A stretch of 64,000 bases of DNA from Phycisphaerae bacterium (GTDB lineage Bacteria > Planctomycetota > Phycisphaerae > UBA1845 > PWPN01). Location: NCBI GenBank assembly GCA_012719955.1, contig JAAXZI010000158.1, positions 1 to 64,000 on the forward strand, read 5' to 3'. The notes under the pieces are model-generated. The model ran no database searches and was not told the origin of the DNA. It saw only the letters and a list, made by a program, of their open reading frames with translations. Below are positions 8,139 through 17,100 of this stretch, one piece after another. Every line of letters starts with the position of its first letter. The stretch's first letter is position 1. A program made the translations under genes and the position numbers.

Positions 8139-9650
8139 ATGCAAGGCATGAAAACAGGCAGAATCCTCAGGCAGGCGGTCTGTACGGCCGCGGTCCTGGG
8201 GCTAGCGTTCTCGGCGCAGGCTCAAAATACGAGCGGCGACGAGGCAGACCTTGACCGGTTTGATCGGGCTGTCAGGGAGGGCAATGTCCCTGAAACCCGT
8301 CCATCGGGCCAGTTGGACGAGCCCTACGGCAAGCCCGGGCGCACGCGCACGGACCTGGGCAAAGCCGCGACGCGCCCGAGCGGGGTAAGAGGCCACCCCA
8401 TCGGCCCCGGCGAGACCGGCGAGCAGAAAGAGTCGGGCTGGGTCCGTATCGGCTTTGACTACGACGACGACGGCCGGTTCGACAGTTTCGATTACGTTTC
8501 GTCGGAAGAAGCCGATCGTCTTCGCGCGGCCGGAGCGCGCGGCACGGAACGCGGCGACCAGACCTGGCGCGAAGAGCGCCGCACCATCTTGCGCGAGAGA
8601 GCCATGACGCGCGGGGACCAGGAGGAACGCCGCGGCGCGGAAGGTCGCTGGAGAGAACGTGCCGAGAGCATGGCCGCCAGGCGGGGCTGGCGTCAGCATG
8701 AACGCATCGAGGGCCGAGTGCTCAGCGTCACGCCGATGAACGTATACGACGAGGAGCACCTGGTGCTCAACCTGGAGACTTCTGACAATCGTCAGATCCA
8801 GGTGGATCTCGGACGCAGGGACCGGCTGGCCGAGGCCTTGAACCGCCTCCGCGAAGGTGCGCGGATCTCGGTGATGGGCCGCCGCAGCCCGTTCCGTGAG
8901 CGCCCGCTGGTCATCGCCCACCGCGTCCAGCATGACGGAGAATGGATCAACATCGATGTCGATTTCGAGCCGTTCGCCCGTGCCGGTCAGGGCCCGTTGC
9001 GCGAAATGGGCGGGCAGCAATACAGCGGAGAGGTCGTGAGCACGCGCGAGGCCTGGTTCTCAGGCCACGACCATGCCCACCTGCTGGCCAGCGTCCGACT
9101 GGAGGGCCAGGACTCGACCCTGGTGGTGGACCTGGGCCCCGCACAGCATCTGTCTGACCACACTTTCCGCAACGGTGACCAGATCAGCTTCGTGGCCCGC
9201 AACGGCTGCATCAACGGCCAGCAGGCCCTGATCGCCGATGAATTGACCACGGCGGATGGTCAGTACGTGATGCTGGAGAACTATGAGGCCCAAGGGCCGC
9301 TGCAACTGGGTGACGAGTCATTCCGCGGCCGGCTTCGCGGCCGACCGGTCGGCCCGGAAGGCGAGTATGAGGGCCGTCCCCTGGAACGGGAACGGGAGAG
9401 ATTCCGGGAGCGGTCGGATCGACCGGACCAGTACCGGGAGAAGGAATCCATCGAGCAGCGTCGCTATCAGCAGCGCTCCTATCGCGACGACATGAAAGAA
9501 GGGATGAAGGAAAGAATGAGGGGAGAGGATTATGACCAGCCCGGATCTCGTATCGATCAGCAGAACCGCGGCCTCAGGGGCCTGAACGGCGAGCGGGAGA
9601 TCGAGAGCGGTACTCCGCAATACGAGACAGAGCCGGAAACGAATCAGTAA
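8139..9650 (+). CDS. secreted Arg/Glu-rich protein of unknown function, two OB-like units
   Basis: 503-aa exported protein that I cannot assign to a named family. GGGAGGAG stands just before ATG 8139. The signal peptide ends at AFSAQA|QN near residue 29. Residues about 105-125 (GWVRIGFDYDDDGRFDSFDYV) resemble a Ca-binding Asp loop. Two similar beta-rich units follow: one from about residue 190 (EGRVLSVTPMNVYDEEHLVL, then LRFRERPLVIAHRV-like end) and one from about residue 295 (YSGEVVSTREAWFSGHDHAH, then QQALIADELTTADG). Each looks like a small OB/SH3 barrel in which a modulated 'ingredient' is followed by a strand about acceptability of the link. The C-terminal 110 residues are highly charged and disordered. 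Periplasmic location is inferred. Confidence 0.7.
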   Translation: MQGMKTGRILRQAVCTAAVLGLAFSAQAQNTSGDEADLDRFDRAVREGNVPETRPSGQLDEPYGKPGRTRTDLGKAATRPSGVRGHPIGPGETGEQKESGWVRIGFDYDDDGRFDSFDYVSSEEADRLRAAGARGTERGDQTWREERRTILRERAMTRGDQEERRGAEGRWRERAESMAARRGWRQHERIEGRVLSVTPMNVYDEEHLVLNLETSDNRQIQVDLGRRDRLAEALNRLREGARISVMGRRSPFRERPLVIAHRVQHDGEWINIDVDFEPFARAGQGPLREMGGQQYSGEVVSTREAWFSGHDHAHLLASVRLEGQDSTLVVDLGPAQHLSDHTFRNGDQISFVARNGCINGQQALIADELTTADGQYVMLENYEAQGPLQLGDESFRGRLRGRPVGPEGEYEGRPLERERERFRERSDRPDQYREKESIEQRRYQQRSYRDDMKEGMKERMRGEDYDQPGSRIDQQNRGLRGLNGEREIESGTPQYETEPETNQ

Positions 9651-9718
9651 TCGGTTCGCCAGACCTTAAGGCAATACGCGCCGGAACAGGGCCGGACAAA
9701 CAACAACCCGGCGTGATG

Positions 9719-9768
9719 ACAGGGTACCGGCTTACCCCTCGCGGGAAGTCGATGCCCTGTTGTTTTAT
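9719..9768 (+). terminator. probable terminator after the 8139 gene
   Basis: ACAGGG (9719-9724) pairs with CCCTGT (9754-9759) around an inner CTT-a-CCC/GGG-AAG stem, followed by TGTTTTAT. It lies about 70 bp after the stop codon. The outer stem is short, so confidence is moderate. Confidence 0.45.
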
Positions 9769-9864
9769 ATGCACGCCATCTCGCAGCCGGGCGGGATCGC
9801 TTTCTCAGCAGGTGAGGCGCCCGAAGCCGGGATTCGCCGGCCACTTCGATCACAAGCGCGCGTG

Positions 9865-11091
9865 TCATGGGGCCGGCGAGGGAACGCGCGTGCTGGTCAG
9901 CACGTCCGCCAACGGCTCGCGCGTGGCCGGATTGTCCAGGGGCACCACGACAAAATCCGCCCGCTTGCCCGGGGATAACGATCCGATTCGATCCTCCAGG
10001 CCGAGGGCCTTTGCGCCCGCGAGGGTCGCCATCGTCAACAACTGTTCGTCGGAGAGATGCCGATCTTCACGGCGCAGGAAGCGCAGCTCGTCGAGGACCG
10101 AGAGCGTTTCGTTGCTGGCCAGGGAGTCAGTGCCGATGCACACGTTGATGCCCCGGCGAAGCATCTCCGCATAACGGTGCGGCTGGTGCTCGAAAAACCG
10201 GTGCGTGCGCGGACAGTAAGCCACGCTCGCGCCGCTGCCGGCCAGCAGATCGAGATCCTCATCGCTTGCATAGTTTACGTGGGCCAGCAGCGGCCGGCAG
10301 GCCAGCAGACCCAGTCGGTGGGCGTAGCTTACCGGCGAGCAGCCCGGCGACTCGAAGGAACCGTCCCACAGGCCCCACTCCTCCAGCAGCTCCCGGAACG
10401 GACCGGTGGCATCTGCCAGGAATTGCCACTCTTCGCTGGTCTCGGCCAGGTGCGTGCAGATCGGCCGGCCCGTCCGGCGGCAAAACGCGATGGCCTGCCG
10501 GTACACGGCCGGATCTGTGCTGTAGGGAGCATGTGGGGAAAGGCCGATCCCGAACGTCGGCGGAGCGGGCGTCGAGGAAGCCTTTTCACAGACTCGCGCG
10601 GCCGCCTCGAAGGACCGCTCGTGATCCTGCCGGGCGCGGGGACCGATTCCCAGGACCTCATGGAAGCCGATCACGGCCAGGGGGGCCCGGCGCCAGCACT
10701 CCGCCGCCGCCCGGCCGTGCCCGATGTCCGCCACGGCCACCACGCCCGCCTGGAGTGATTCCCGGAGACCCGCTTCTATGGCCGTCTCCGGCGAGCCCGG
10801 CAGGTCCTGGCGGGCAGGTGAGGCCAGGTCACGAATCCATTGCGTAAAGCTTCCGCGATATGGCACCCTGCCCCGACAGAAGGTGAGCTGGAGGTGCGTG
10901 TGGGCGTTGACCAGGCCGGGCAGCACCGCGACATCACCCAGATCGAGCGCGTCGCCGCCGGGACCGGAGGCGCGCTGCACAGAGGCAATGCAACCATCCA
11001 CGACCTCCAGCCGGCCATTCTCGATCGGTGGTCCGGCCACGGGGATGATCCAGCGGGCACGATAGACCGCCGAGCCTTTCTCACTTCTCAC
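9865..11091 (-). CDS. amidohydrolase (chlorohydrolase/aminofutalosine deaminase-like)
   Basis: Metal-dependent aminohydrolase of the ATZ/TRZ (cytosine deaminase-like) branch, 408 aa. Visible metal and catalytic motifs: NAHTHLQLT near residue 62, GLSPHAPYS, CTHLAET, LLAHVNYA and CIGTDSLASNETL. The C-terminal SLSPGKRADFVVV is the typical composite domain. Family members deaminate S-adenosylhomocysteine, methylthioadenosine, guanine or 6-amino-6-deoxyfutalosine (MqnX, menaquinone synthesis); the sequence alone does not decide. The start is uncertain: GTG 11091 sits inside a simple repeat of TCTCACT and lacks a clear ribosome binding site. Confidence 0.85.
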   Translation of the reverse strand: MRSEKGSAVYRARWIIPVAGPPIENGRLEVVDGCIASVQRASGPGGDALDLGDVAVLPGLVNAHTHLQLTFCRGRVPYRGSFTQWIRDLASPARQDLPGSPETAIEAGLRESLQAGVVAVADIGHGRAAAECWRRAPLAVIGFHEVLGIGPRARQDHERSFEAAARVCEKASSTPAPPTFGIGLSPHAPYSTDPAVYRQAIAFCRRTGRPICTHLAETSEEWQFLADATGPFRELLEEWGLWDGSFESPGCSPVSYAHRLGLLACRPLLAHVNYASDEDLDLLAGSGASVAYCPRTHRFFEHQPHRYAEMLRRGINVCIGTDSLASNETLSVLDELRFLRREDRHLSDEQLLTMATLAGAKALGLEDRIGSLSPGKRADFVVVPLDNPATREPLADVLTSTRVPSPAP

Positions 11092-11739
11092 GTCTCACTT
11101 CTCACTTTCAGGCCGGCAGGATGTCCCCCCTGCTATCCGATCCGGGCCCGCAGCCATTCCGCGCTGCATTCAGCGGGACCTTCGGATCCCGCGAGGGGAC
11201 TGGCTGACCACAACCTGCTGTGCCCTTTTATCCGAGGGAGGCCCTGGCCGGCAAGGCCGGGGATTAAGGAAGGCTGAGAGATGGAAAGTTGGAGAGATGG
11301 AGAGTCGGAGGCTCGGCTTCGCCTCGTTGTTTTTTCGCGGTTCGGGTCGGATTTCCTTTCGTTATTCGAACCGCCAAGACGCCAAGAACGCGAAGAGGAT
11401 CAACCACAGATGGACGCGGATGAACGCTGATGGGAGCAGGCTCGCCAGGAGTATGGACGGGTTGGCCCGGTTCACTCAAGCTGGCGAAGTTCTGTCTTCA
11501 ATTTTCATCGCTAACGGAAAACCTGCACGATAACAGACGACATGTTATCGTGCATTTCGCGCGTTACGAAGAATGCCGTTGTCACTCATGCCTATCCGCC
11601 TGGCGATCGTCTGGTGGGCAAGGTCGAGGGCATAAACCGCGCCAAGACAAACGAAGCCCCCGCGCCAAAACCTGGCCCGACAGGAGGAGTGCCTCAGCCG
11701 GCTGGCTGAGGCAGCTCATCCCTTCCCGTCGCCCCGCGC
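11092..11739. other. 648-bp spacer with repeat fragments and an inverted repeat
   Basis: No gene recognised. Contains a TCTCACTT-type simple repeat next to the amidohydrolase start, a fragment of the 'cgccaagacgccaag' repeat (about 11368-11400), a short 'gatggacgcggatgaacgctgatg' stretch typical of dispersed bacterial repeats, and the perfect inverted repeat at 11524-11554. Confidence 0.45.
11524..11554. repeat. perfect 12-bp inverted repeat
   Basis: TGCACGATAACA, 7-nt loop, TGTTATCGTGCA. It lies about 185 bp downstream of the minus-strand MBL gene. As an RNA hairpin on the minus strand it is followed by GGTTTTCC, a weak U-tract, so it may be that gene's terminator; it may equally be a protein-binding palindrome. 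Confidence 0.6.
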
Positions 11740-12645
11740 CTAATCAATCCGGCACAGGCCTTCGGTCATGACGTAGTGGCGTTCGATGGGCAGCTTGTCC
11801 AGCCAGGCCCGCACTTCGAGGGTCTTCCAGGGGCCGGAGCCTTTGCCCTGGCCCTTGTCGTTGTCCCACAGCCACAGCGGGGTCGGCCACAGGCAGTAGC
11901 GCGGCTGGATGGCGCGGTAGACGTCCTCATCCACACCGTTCTGTCCGTGGTGGGCCATCTGCACGTAATCGGCGCGCAGGCGGTTTGCGTAGGGCGAGGC
12001 CAGCAGCTTACAGCCGCCCTCTTCACCCAGGTCGCCCAGGAAGAGCACCGATTTCCGCTCGTCCCACATCCGCCAGACCATGCTGGAGTTGTTGATCGCG
12101 TTCTTAGTGATCTCCGGGTTCCGCACGCCGAACACCTCCGTGCGCACGCCGTCGATCTCAAACGTGTCGCCGACCTTGGCCTCGACCACCTTCAGTCCGG
12201 CCTTGTCGACGGCCGCCAGGAACTGCTCATAAGGTTTGATGTCCTGCTCGTAGCCGTATTTTCGTAGCCAGTCCATGTCCGGCAGGGAGGCGTACATCCG
12301 GCCGATGGCCGGGGCGTCCGGCGTGGCCAGGATGGCGGTGAGCGCCCCGAAATGGTCATCGTGGGCGTGGGACATGATCCAGGTATCGACAACGCCGCCC
12401 AGCGCGGCGAGGAAGCCCTTGAGGTAGGGGCCGTCCCCGGTGGTGCCGCCGTCGATGACAATGATGCGCCCGTGCGCGGTCCGGATCACGTAGGACATGA
12501 TTTGCGAATGGGTCTGGTTGGGCAGTTGCCAGAGGGTGAAGGTCGCGGTCTGGGATCCGCGCGGGGCGGTCGCGCAGCCGGTCCCGGCGAGAAGAGCCAA
12601 CAGTAGTCCGAACCACGCAGTCTTCAATCGATCCACGGCTGTCAT
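11740..12645 (-). CDS. exported MBL-fold hydrolase (ComEC C-terminal-like)
   Basis: Metallo-beta-lactamase-fold protein, about 301 aa, with an N-terminal hydrophobic segment ending in LLAGTGC, a possible lipoprotein box (the -3 residue is atypical). The metal motif SHAHDDHFGALTA is near residue 95; VLFLGDLGEEG and QMAHHGQNG match the nuclease/hydrolase domain found at the C-terminus of the DNA-uptake protein ComEC and in stand-alone relatives. ATG 12645 is very close to AAAGGAG; the in-frame GTG at 12636 has that sequence 10 nt upstream and may be the true start. No competence genes are nearby, so a role in DNA uptake cannot be claimed. Confidence 0.8.
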   Translation of the reverse strand: MTAVDRLKTAWFGLLLALLAGTGCATAPRGSQTATFTLWQLPNQTHSQIMSYVIRTAHGRIIVIDGGTTGDGPYLKGFLAALGGVVDTWIMSHAHDDHFGALTAILATPDAPAIGRMYASLPDMDWLRKYGYEQDIKPYEQFLAAVDKAGLKVVEAKVGDTFEIDGVRTEVFGVRNPEITKNAINNSSMVWRMWDERKSVLFLGDLGEEGGCKLLASPYANRLRADYVQMAHHGQNGVDEDVYRAIQPRYCLWPTPLWLWDNDKGQGKGSGPWKTLEVRAWLDKLPIERHYVMTEGLCRID

Positions 12646-12741
12646 TCTCCTTTCAACGGTGTGAGAGATTCGGCCATTTTGACCTCTGGGGCGCTCCTCC
12701 GCAAGGATCACCCGGCGGCCGCCCGCTGCGGGGGTCTATCG

Positions 12742-12862
12742 AAAGATTATGGTGAAGCGGGCAGGCGCATCAGGGGGGCGGGCATCCTGCCCGCCTCAAA
12801 GGCGTGCAAGATGCACGCCCTCCGGGACCCCGCGTCACCGGGCCACAAAGAATTGCCACACC
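12742..12862 (+). repeat. 121-bp dispersed repeat, copy 1
   Basis: Very similar, in opposite orientation, to 57406-57526. Contains the hairpin GGCGGGC-atcct-GCCCGCC (12777-12795), then GGCGTGC/GCACGCC (12801-12819), flanked by the shared ends AAAGATTATGGTGAAGCGG and GAATTGCCACAC. Lies in the spacer ahead of the epimerase gene. No ORF. Confidence 0.8.
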
Positions 12863-13051
12863 CCACCGTGGAGCCGCTGCGGATGCCCCCGCTTGCCGAG
12901 GCCAGATCGGCGGGAACCGGCCTGATACGACAGTCCGTTGCCCCGGGGCGCAGGCGGTCGCCTTGGCGAAACTCAGCGGACTGGGTTAGCATACGGCCCG
13001 ACGTTACGTCGCGTAACAACCAGTTGCTTTCACTCGATGCGAGGTGCTTTT

Positions 13052-13921
13052 ATGAAGACGGGTGTCAACCTGATGCTGTGGACCGGATCTTTCTCCAGGA
13101 AGGACATTCCCCTGATCGAGAAGGTTCGGAAGATCGGTTTTGACAGCGTGGAATTGCCGTTGTTCAACTTGTCCGCCGTGGACGTGCGCAGCACGAAGAA
13201 GGCCCTGGCCGACAGCGGCTTGGGCGTGACGGCCTGCTCGGTGATTCCCGCCGGCATGTCGCTGATCAGCACCAATGCGTCGAAGCGCAAGGCCGCGATG
13301 GACCACATGCTGGCCACGCTGGACATCAGCAAGGAGCTGGGCGTGGAGGCCATCGCCGGTCCGCTGTACTCGCCGGTGGGCGAACTGGTCGGCCGGGCCC
13401 GGAACGAGGCGGAATGGAAGAACGCGGTCAAGAGCCTCCGGAAGCTGGCCGATCGGGCCGAAGAGCTCGACATCCGGCTGGCCGTGGAGCCCATCAACCG
13501 CTTCGAGACCTACTTCCTCAACATCTGCGAAGACGCCGTGCGGCTCTGCAAAGAGGTGAGCAGTTCGCACCTGGGCATTCTCTACGACACCTTCCACGCG
13601 AATATCGAGGAAAAAGATCCCGTCGCGGCCCTCAAGAAATGCGGCAAGTACCTGTTCCACGTCCACACCTGCGAAAACGACCGCGGGATCCCCGGCACGG
13701 GTCACGTGCCCTGGGACGCGACCATGAAGACGCTCAAGAGCATGGGTTACAAGGGCTACTGCACCATCGAGAGCTTCGTGCCGGCCATCAAGGAGCTGGC
13801 CGCGGCGGCGGCCATCTGGCGCCCGCTGGCCAAGGACGGCGATGATCTGGCCCGCAGCGGGTTGAAATATCTGCGGAAGCACATCTCCAGCAACGGCCGG
13901 TGCGGGTGCCGGCGTCGATAA
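13052..13921 (+). CDS. sugar phosphate isomerase/epimerase (D-psicose 3-epimerase-like)
   Basis: TIM-barrel protein of the xylose isomerase-like/AP endonuclease 2 superfamily, 289 aa. Likely metal-binding and catalytic residues match the D-tagatose/D-psicose 3-epimerase pattern: LAVEPINRFETYFLN (Glu), GILYDTFHANIEEKD (Asp), HVHTCENDRG (His) and CTIESF (Glu). The ATG at 13052 has GAGGTG six bases upstream. The substrate is probably a ketose or an inositol-type sugar, but is not determined. Monocistronic, with a strong terminator shortly after the stop. Confidence 0.85.
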   Translation: MKTGVNLMLWTGSFSRKDIPLIEKVRKIGFDSVELPLFNLSAVDVRSTKKALADSGLGVTACSVIPAGMSLISTNASKRKAAMDHMLATLDISKELGVEAIAGPLYSPVGELVGRARNEAEWKNAVKSLRKLADRAEELDIRLAVEPINRFETYFLNICEDAVRLCKEVSSSHLGILYDTFHANIEEKDPVAALKKCGKYLFHVHTCENDRGIPGTGHVPWDATMKTLKSMGYKGYCTIESFVPAIKELAAAAAIWRPLAKDGDDLARSGLKYLRKHISSNGRCGCRRR

Positions 13922-13980
13922 GGCCCAGGCTGGGGGTTGGCAACGGCTGATCACCATCCCCAACCAATCTCAACCACAAG

Positions 13981-14025
13981 AAACGGGCGGCGAGATCCTT
14001 TCGGACCTCGCCGCCCGTTTTCTTT
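13981..14025. terminator. bidirectional intrinsic terminator
   Basis: AAACGGGCGGCGAG (13981-13994) and CTCGCCGCCCGTTT (14007-14020) form a perfect 14-bp stem with a 12-nt loop, followed by TCTTTC on the plus strand and by TTTC on the minus strand. It sits between the convergent epimerase and secDF genes and can serve both. Confidence 0.85.
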
Positions 14026-14137
14026 CAAGCGGATCTTGCGGGAAGGAATTCCCACCCGGGGGAGGTGCGAGAAAGGAATCTCGCACCCATCCTGCCCCAC
14101 CCTGGAAGGCGGGGCCCCCGACTGAGAGCCGCAATTA

Positions 14138-17100
14138 CTACGCCGTTGCCGGTCGGCGGGCGGGCGCTGGCCCGGTCTGCTCCTGGCGGGCGGCGGCGAG
14201 CTGGCGGTATGCGCCCAGGCCGCCCAGGGCGGCCACCACCAGAACCAGGGACCACCGCAGCACATCGCTCTCGATCTGCCAGGTGAGCGCCAGGGTGGTG
14301 AGGACCGCAATGGCGATGGCCGTAATCCACATGGCCCGCGGATGCATGAGCATCGGCGTGGCGATACACAGCGTGGTGTAGGTACCGCTGATCGAGCCGA
14401 CGATCATGATGAAGGCGAAGCCGTGAATACCCTCGCCGCCCAGAACGTACATGATCAACAGGGTCATGAGCACGATCGAGACGAGCAGCACGGTTCTCGA
14501 CAGCGTCTGGTTCAACGAATCGTTGATCAGTTGCGGTGAGATGGTGCCCAACCGCCCGCGGTTTTCGCGGATGCGGTCGAAAATCACGATGGTGTCGTTG
14601 ATCTGGTAACCCACGATGGTCAACACGGCAGCCAGGATGGTGAGATCGAACTTGAAGTCGCTCAGCATCAGCAGGTTGCCCAGCCAGGTATCGTGAATGT
14701 AATGGCAGGCCATCAGGGCGGCGAGCGAAATCGCCGCGTCATGGTACAGGGCGATGATGCCGGCCACGCCGAACTCCAACGAACCGAACCGAATCCACAG
14801 GTACACGATCAGGGCGATGAAGGACAGCACCGACGCAATGATCGCCTTCTGGGCGGCCTCGGAGGCCACCTGCGGGAGGAAGGTGGTCACGCGCTGGAGG
14901 GACTGGCTCGAACCCAGAGCCGCCTGAGCCAGGGCCTTTTCGCGCCCGGCCACTTCGGCCTGCCAGGTCTCATTCGACCCGTCCGGCGCGTAGATCAGGT
15001 TCGTGTCCACCACCGCGATCGCCAGCTTCGAGTATGTGGGAACCTCCTCTTGCCTGCCGTCTTTTTTCACGGTAACCGTGCCGGCGGCTTCAAGACCGAA
15101 CACCTCCGAGCTGCGCCATCCCGTGGCCTCGAAGTCCGGCTGCATGCGCATCTGCTTGAGGCGTTCCCTGACGTCCTCGATGGTGGCCGGGGGATCCAGC
15201 CGGTCAAAGACCAGCACCAGGCCGCCCTTGTAGGCCGAGATGTCGGCCTGCGAGTTACCGCCGATCACGTCGGCGAGTACGTTGTCGTCGCGGCTCACCG
15301 GGAACACGCCGTCCGGGGCCCGCTCGGGGTCGGTGACCAGGGCGGCCTCGATGGAGTGCTTCACCTCCAGCATCTCCCCCAGCGAGGAGGCCATGAGGGC
15401 CTCCCCGACCAGCGTGCGGGCCGTCTCCGTGGTGATGATGTCGAAGGCGGTCGTACCGCTCTCCTGCACACTCTGGATCCGGGCATCCCTCATGCGCCGC
15501 GCGGCGGCCTCGGCATACTCGGCCGTGCCTTCGCGCACCAGTTTTTCAAAAGCGGCCTGGTCGGGCACCTGGCCGGTCCGCAGAAACTGGACGGCCACGC
15601 CACCATCCTGGACCGGCACGATGCCGCTGCGCTCCACGGTCGGATCGCCCTTCTGTCCGCTGAACAGCCGGGCGGAGAGCAGGGCCTGCAATTGATTCTG
15701 GCTCAGGGAGCCATCGGGGATCGAGACGATGTACCGGGCCTCGCCCGCGGGCTTCACTTCGGCCTTGCGCAACTGGTCGGCCGCGTTGCGCAACCAGCTT
15801 ACGACGGACGTTTCCTTGTCCGCGACGATCTGCTGCCGGACATCCTCGTCGCTCAGACCCTTGTACTGGTCCTTCAACTCGACCTGCACGTTGGTACCGC
15901 CGACGAACTCAATATCCAGGACTTCCTTCCAGACGCCGGCCATGAAGATGAGACCCGCAAGAATGACCACGGCCGAACCAGTCCAGTACTTCTTGTAGTG
16001 CTTCATCCAGTCGAGATTGGGCGTGGACATGAGCTGCAACATGGGCAGGCGATTGGCCTTCTGGTGGCCGGCCAACCGGTAGAGGGCCCGGAAACCCCAC
16101 ATGCTGGCCAGGATCACGGCCGCGGTCAGACCGATGACGCCCAGGAACTGGCCCAGCGCGAACGCGTTGGACTGATCCAGGGCCGACCGGTTAATGACCC
16201 AGCCGAGGGCCAGCATGACCGAGGCGATCAAGATCAGAATGGCCGGAAGCAGCCAGGCCTTCTTCGTCTCGTCCCGATTCAGCGTCTGCGGGATCATGAC
16301 GTAGTAGTACTGGCGGGTCACGAACAGGGCCGTGAACATGCTGATGGCCAGGGCGATGCCCAGGGTCAGACCGAAGCCCTTGATCTCTTCGCTGCCGATC
16401 CAGTAGAGGATGGCCGCGGTGATGATCGCCGTGACATTACCGTCGAAAATGGCGGAGAACGCCCGCTCATAGCCCAGCTTGACGGCCATGCGGACGGAGA
16501 CGCCGCGCTGAAGTTCCTCGCGCATGCGCTCGTAGATGAGCACGTTGGCGTCAACCGACATACCCAAGCTCAGGATCAAACCCGCGATGCCCGGCAGGGT
16601 AAAGGTCGCTCCGATGAAGCACATGATGCCCAGGGTGATGATCAGGTTCATCAGCAGGGCAATGTCTGCGATGGCGCCGTTGTAGGTGTAGTAGATGGCC
16701 AGGAAGGCGATGACCGCCAGAATCGAGACGGTGACGGCGGTCAGACCCTTGCGGATGTTGGTCTCACCCAGCGAGGGACCGACGTTGCGTTCCTGGATGG
16801 GCACCTCTTTGAGCCGGGCGGGCAGCGCACCGGCCTCGAGGGTCTGCACCAGGTAGCTGACTTCCTGAGGCGTGAAGGTGCCGGTGATCTGGCCGCGCGT
16901 CGAGATCCTGCTCTGGATGGTGGCGGCGGAAATGGCCTCCTCATCCAGGAAGATGGCCAGCGGCCGCTTGAGATTCGTGCTGGTCAGCTCGGAGAACTTG
17001 TCGCCGCCGCGTTGATCAAGCTGGAAAGCCACGGCCAGGCGGCCGGTGGTGGGATCCCGATCCGGGCTGGCCGCAACCAGCGACCAGGACTTGTCATTGA

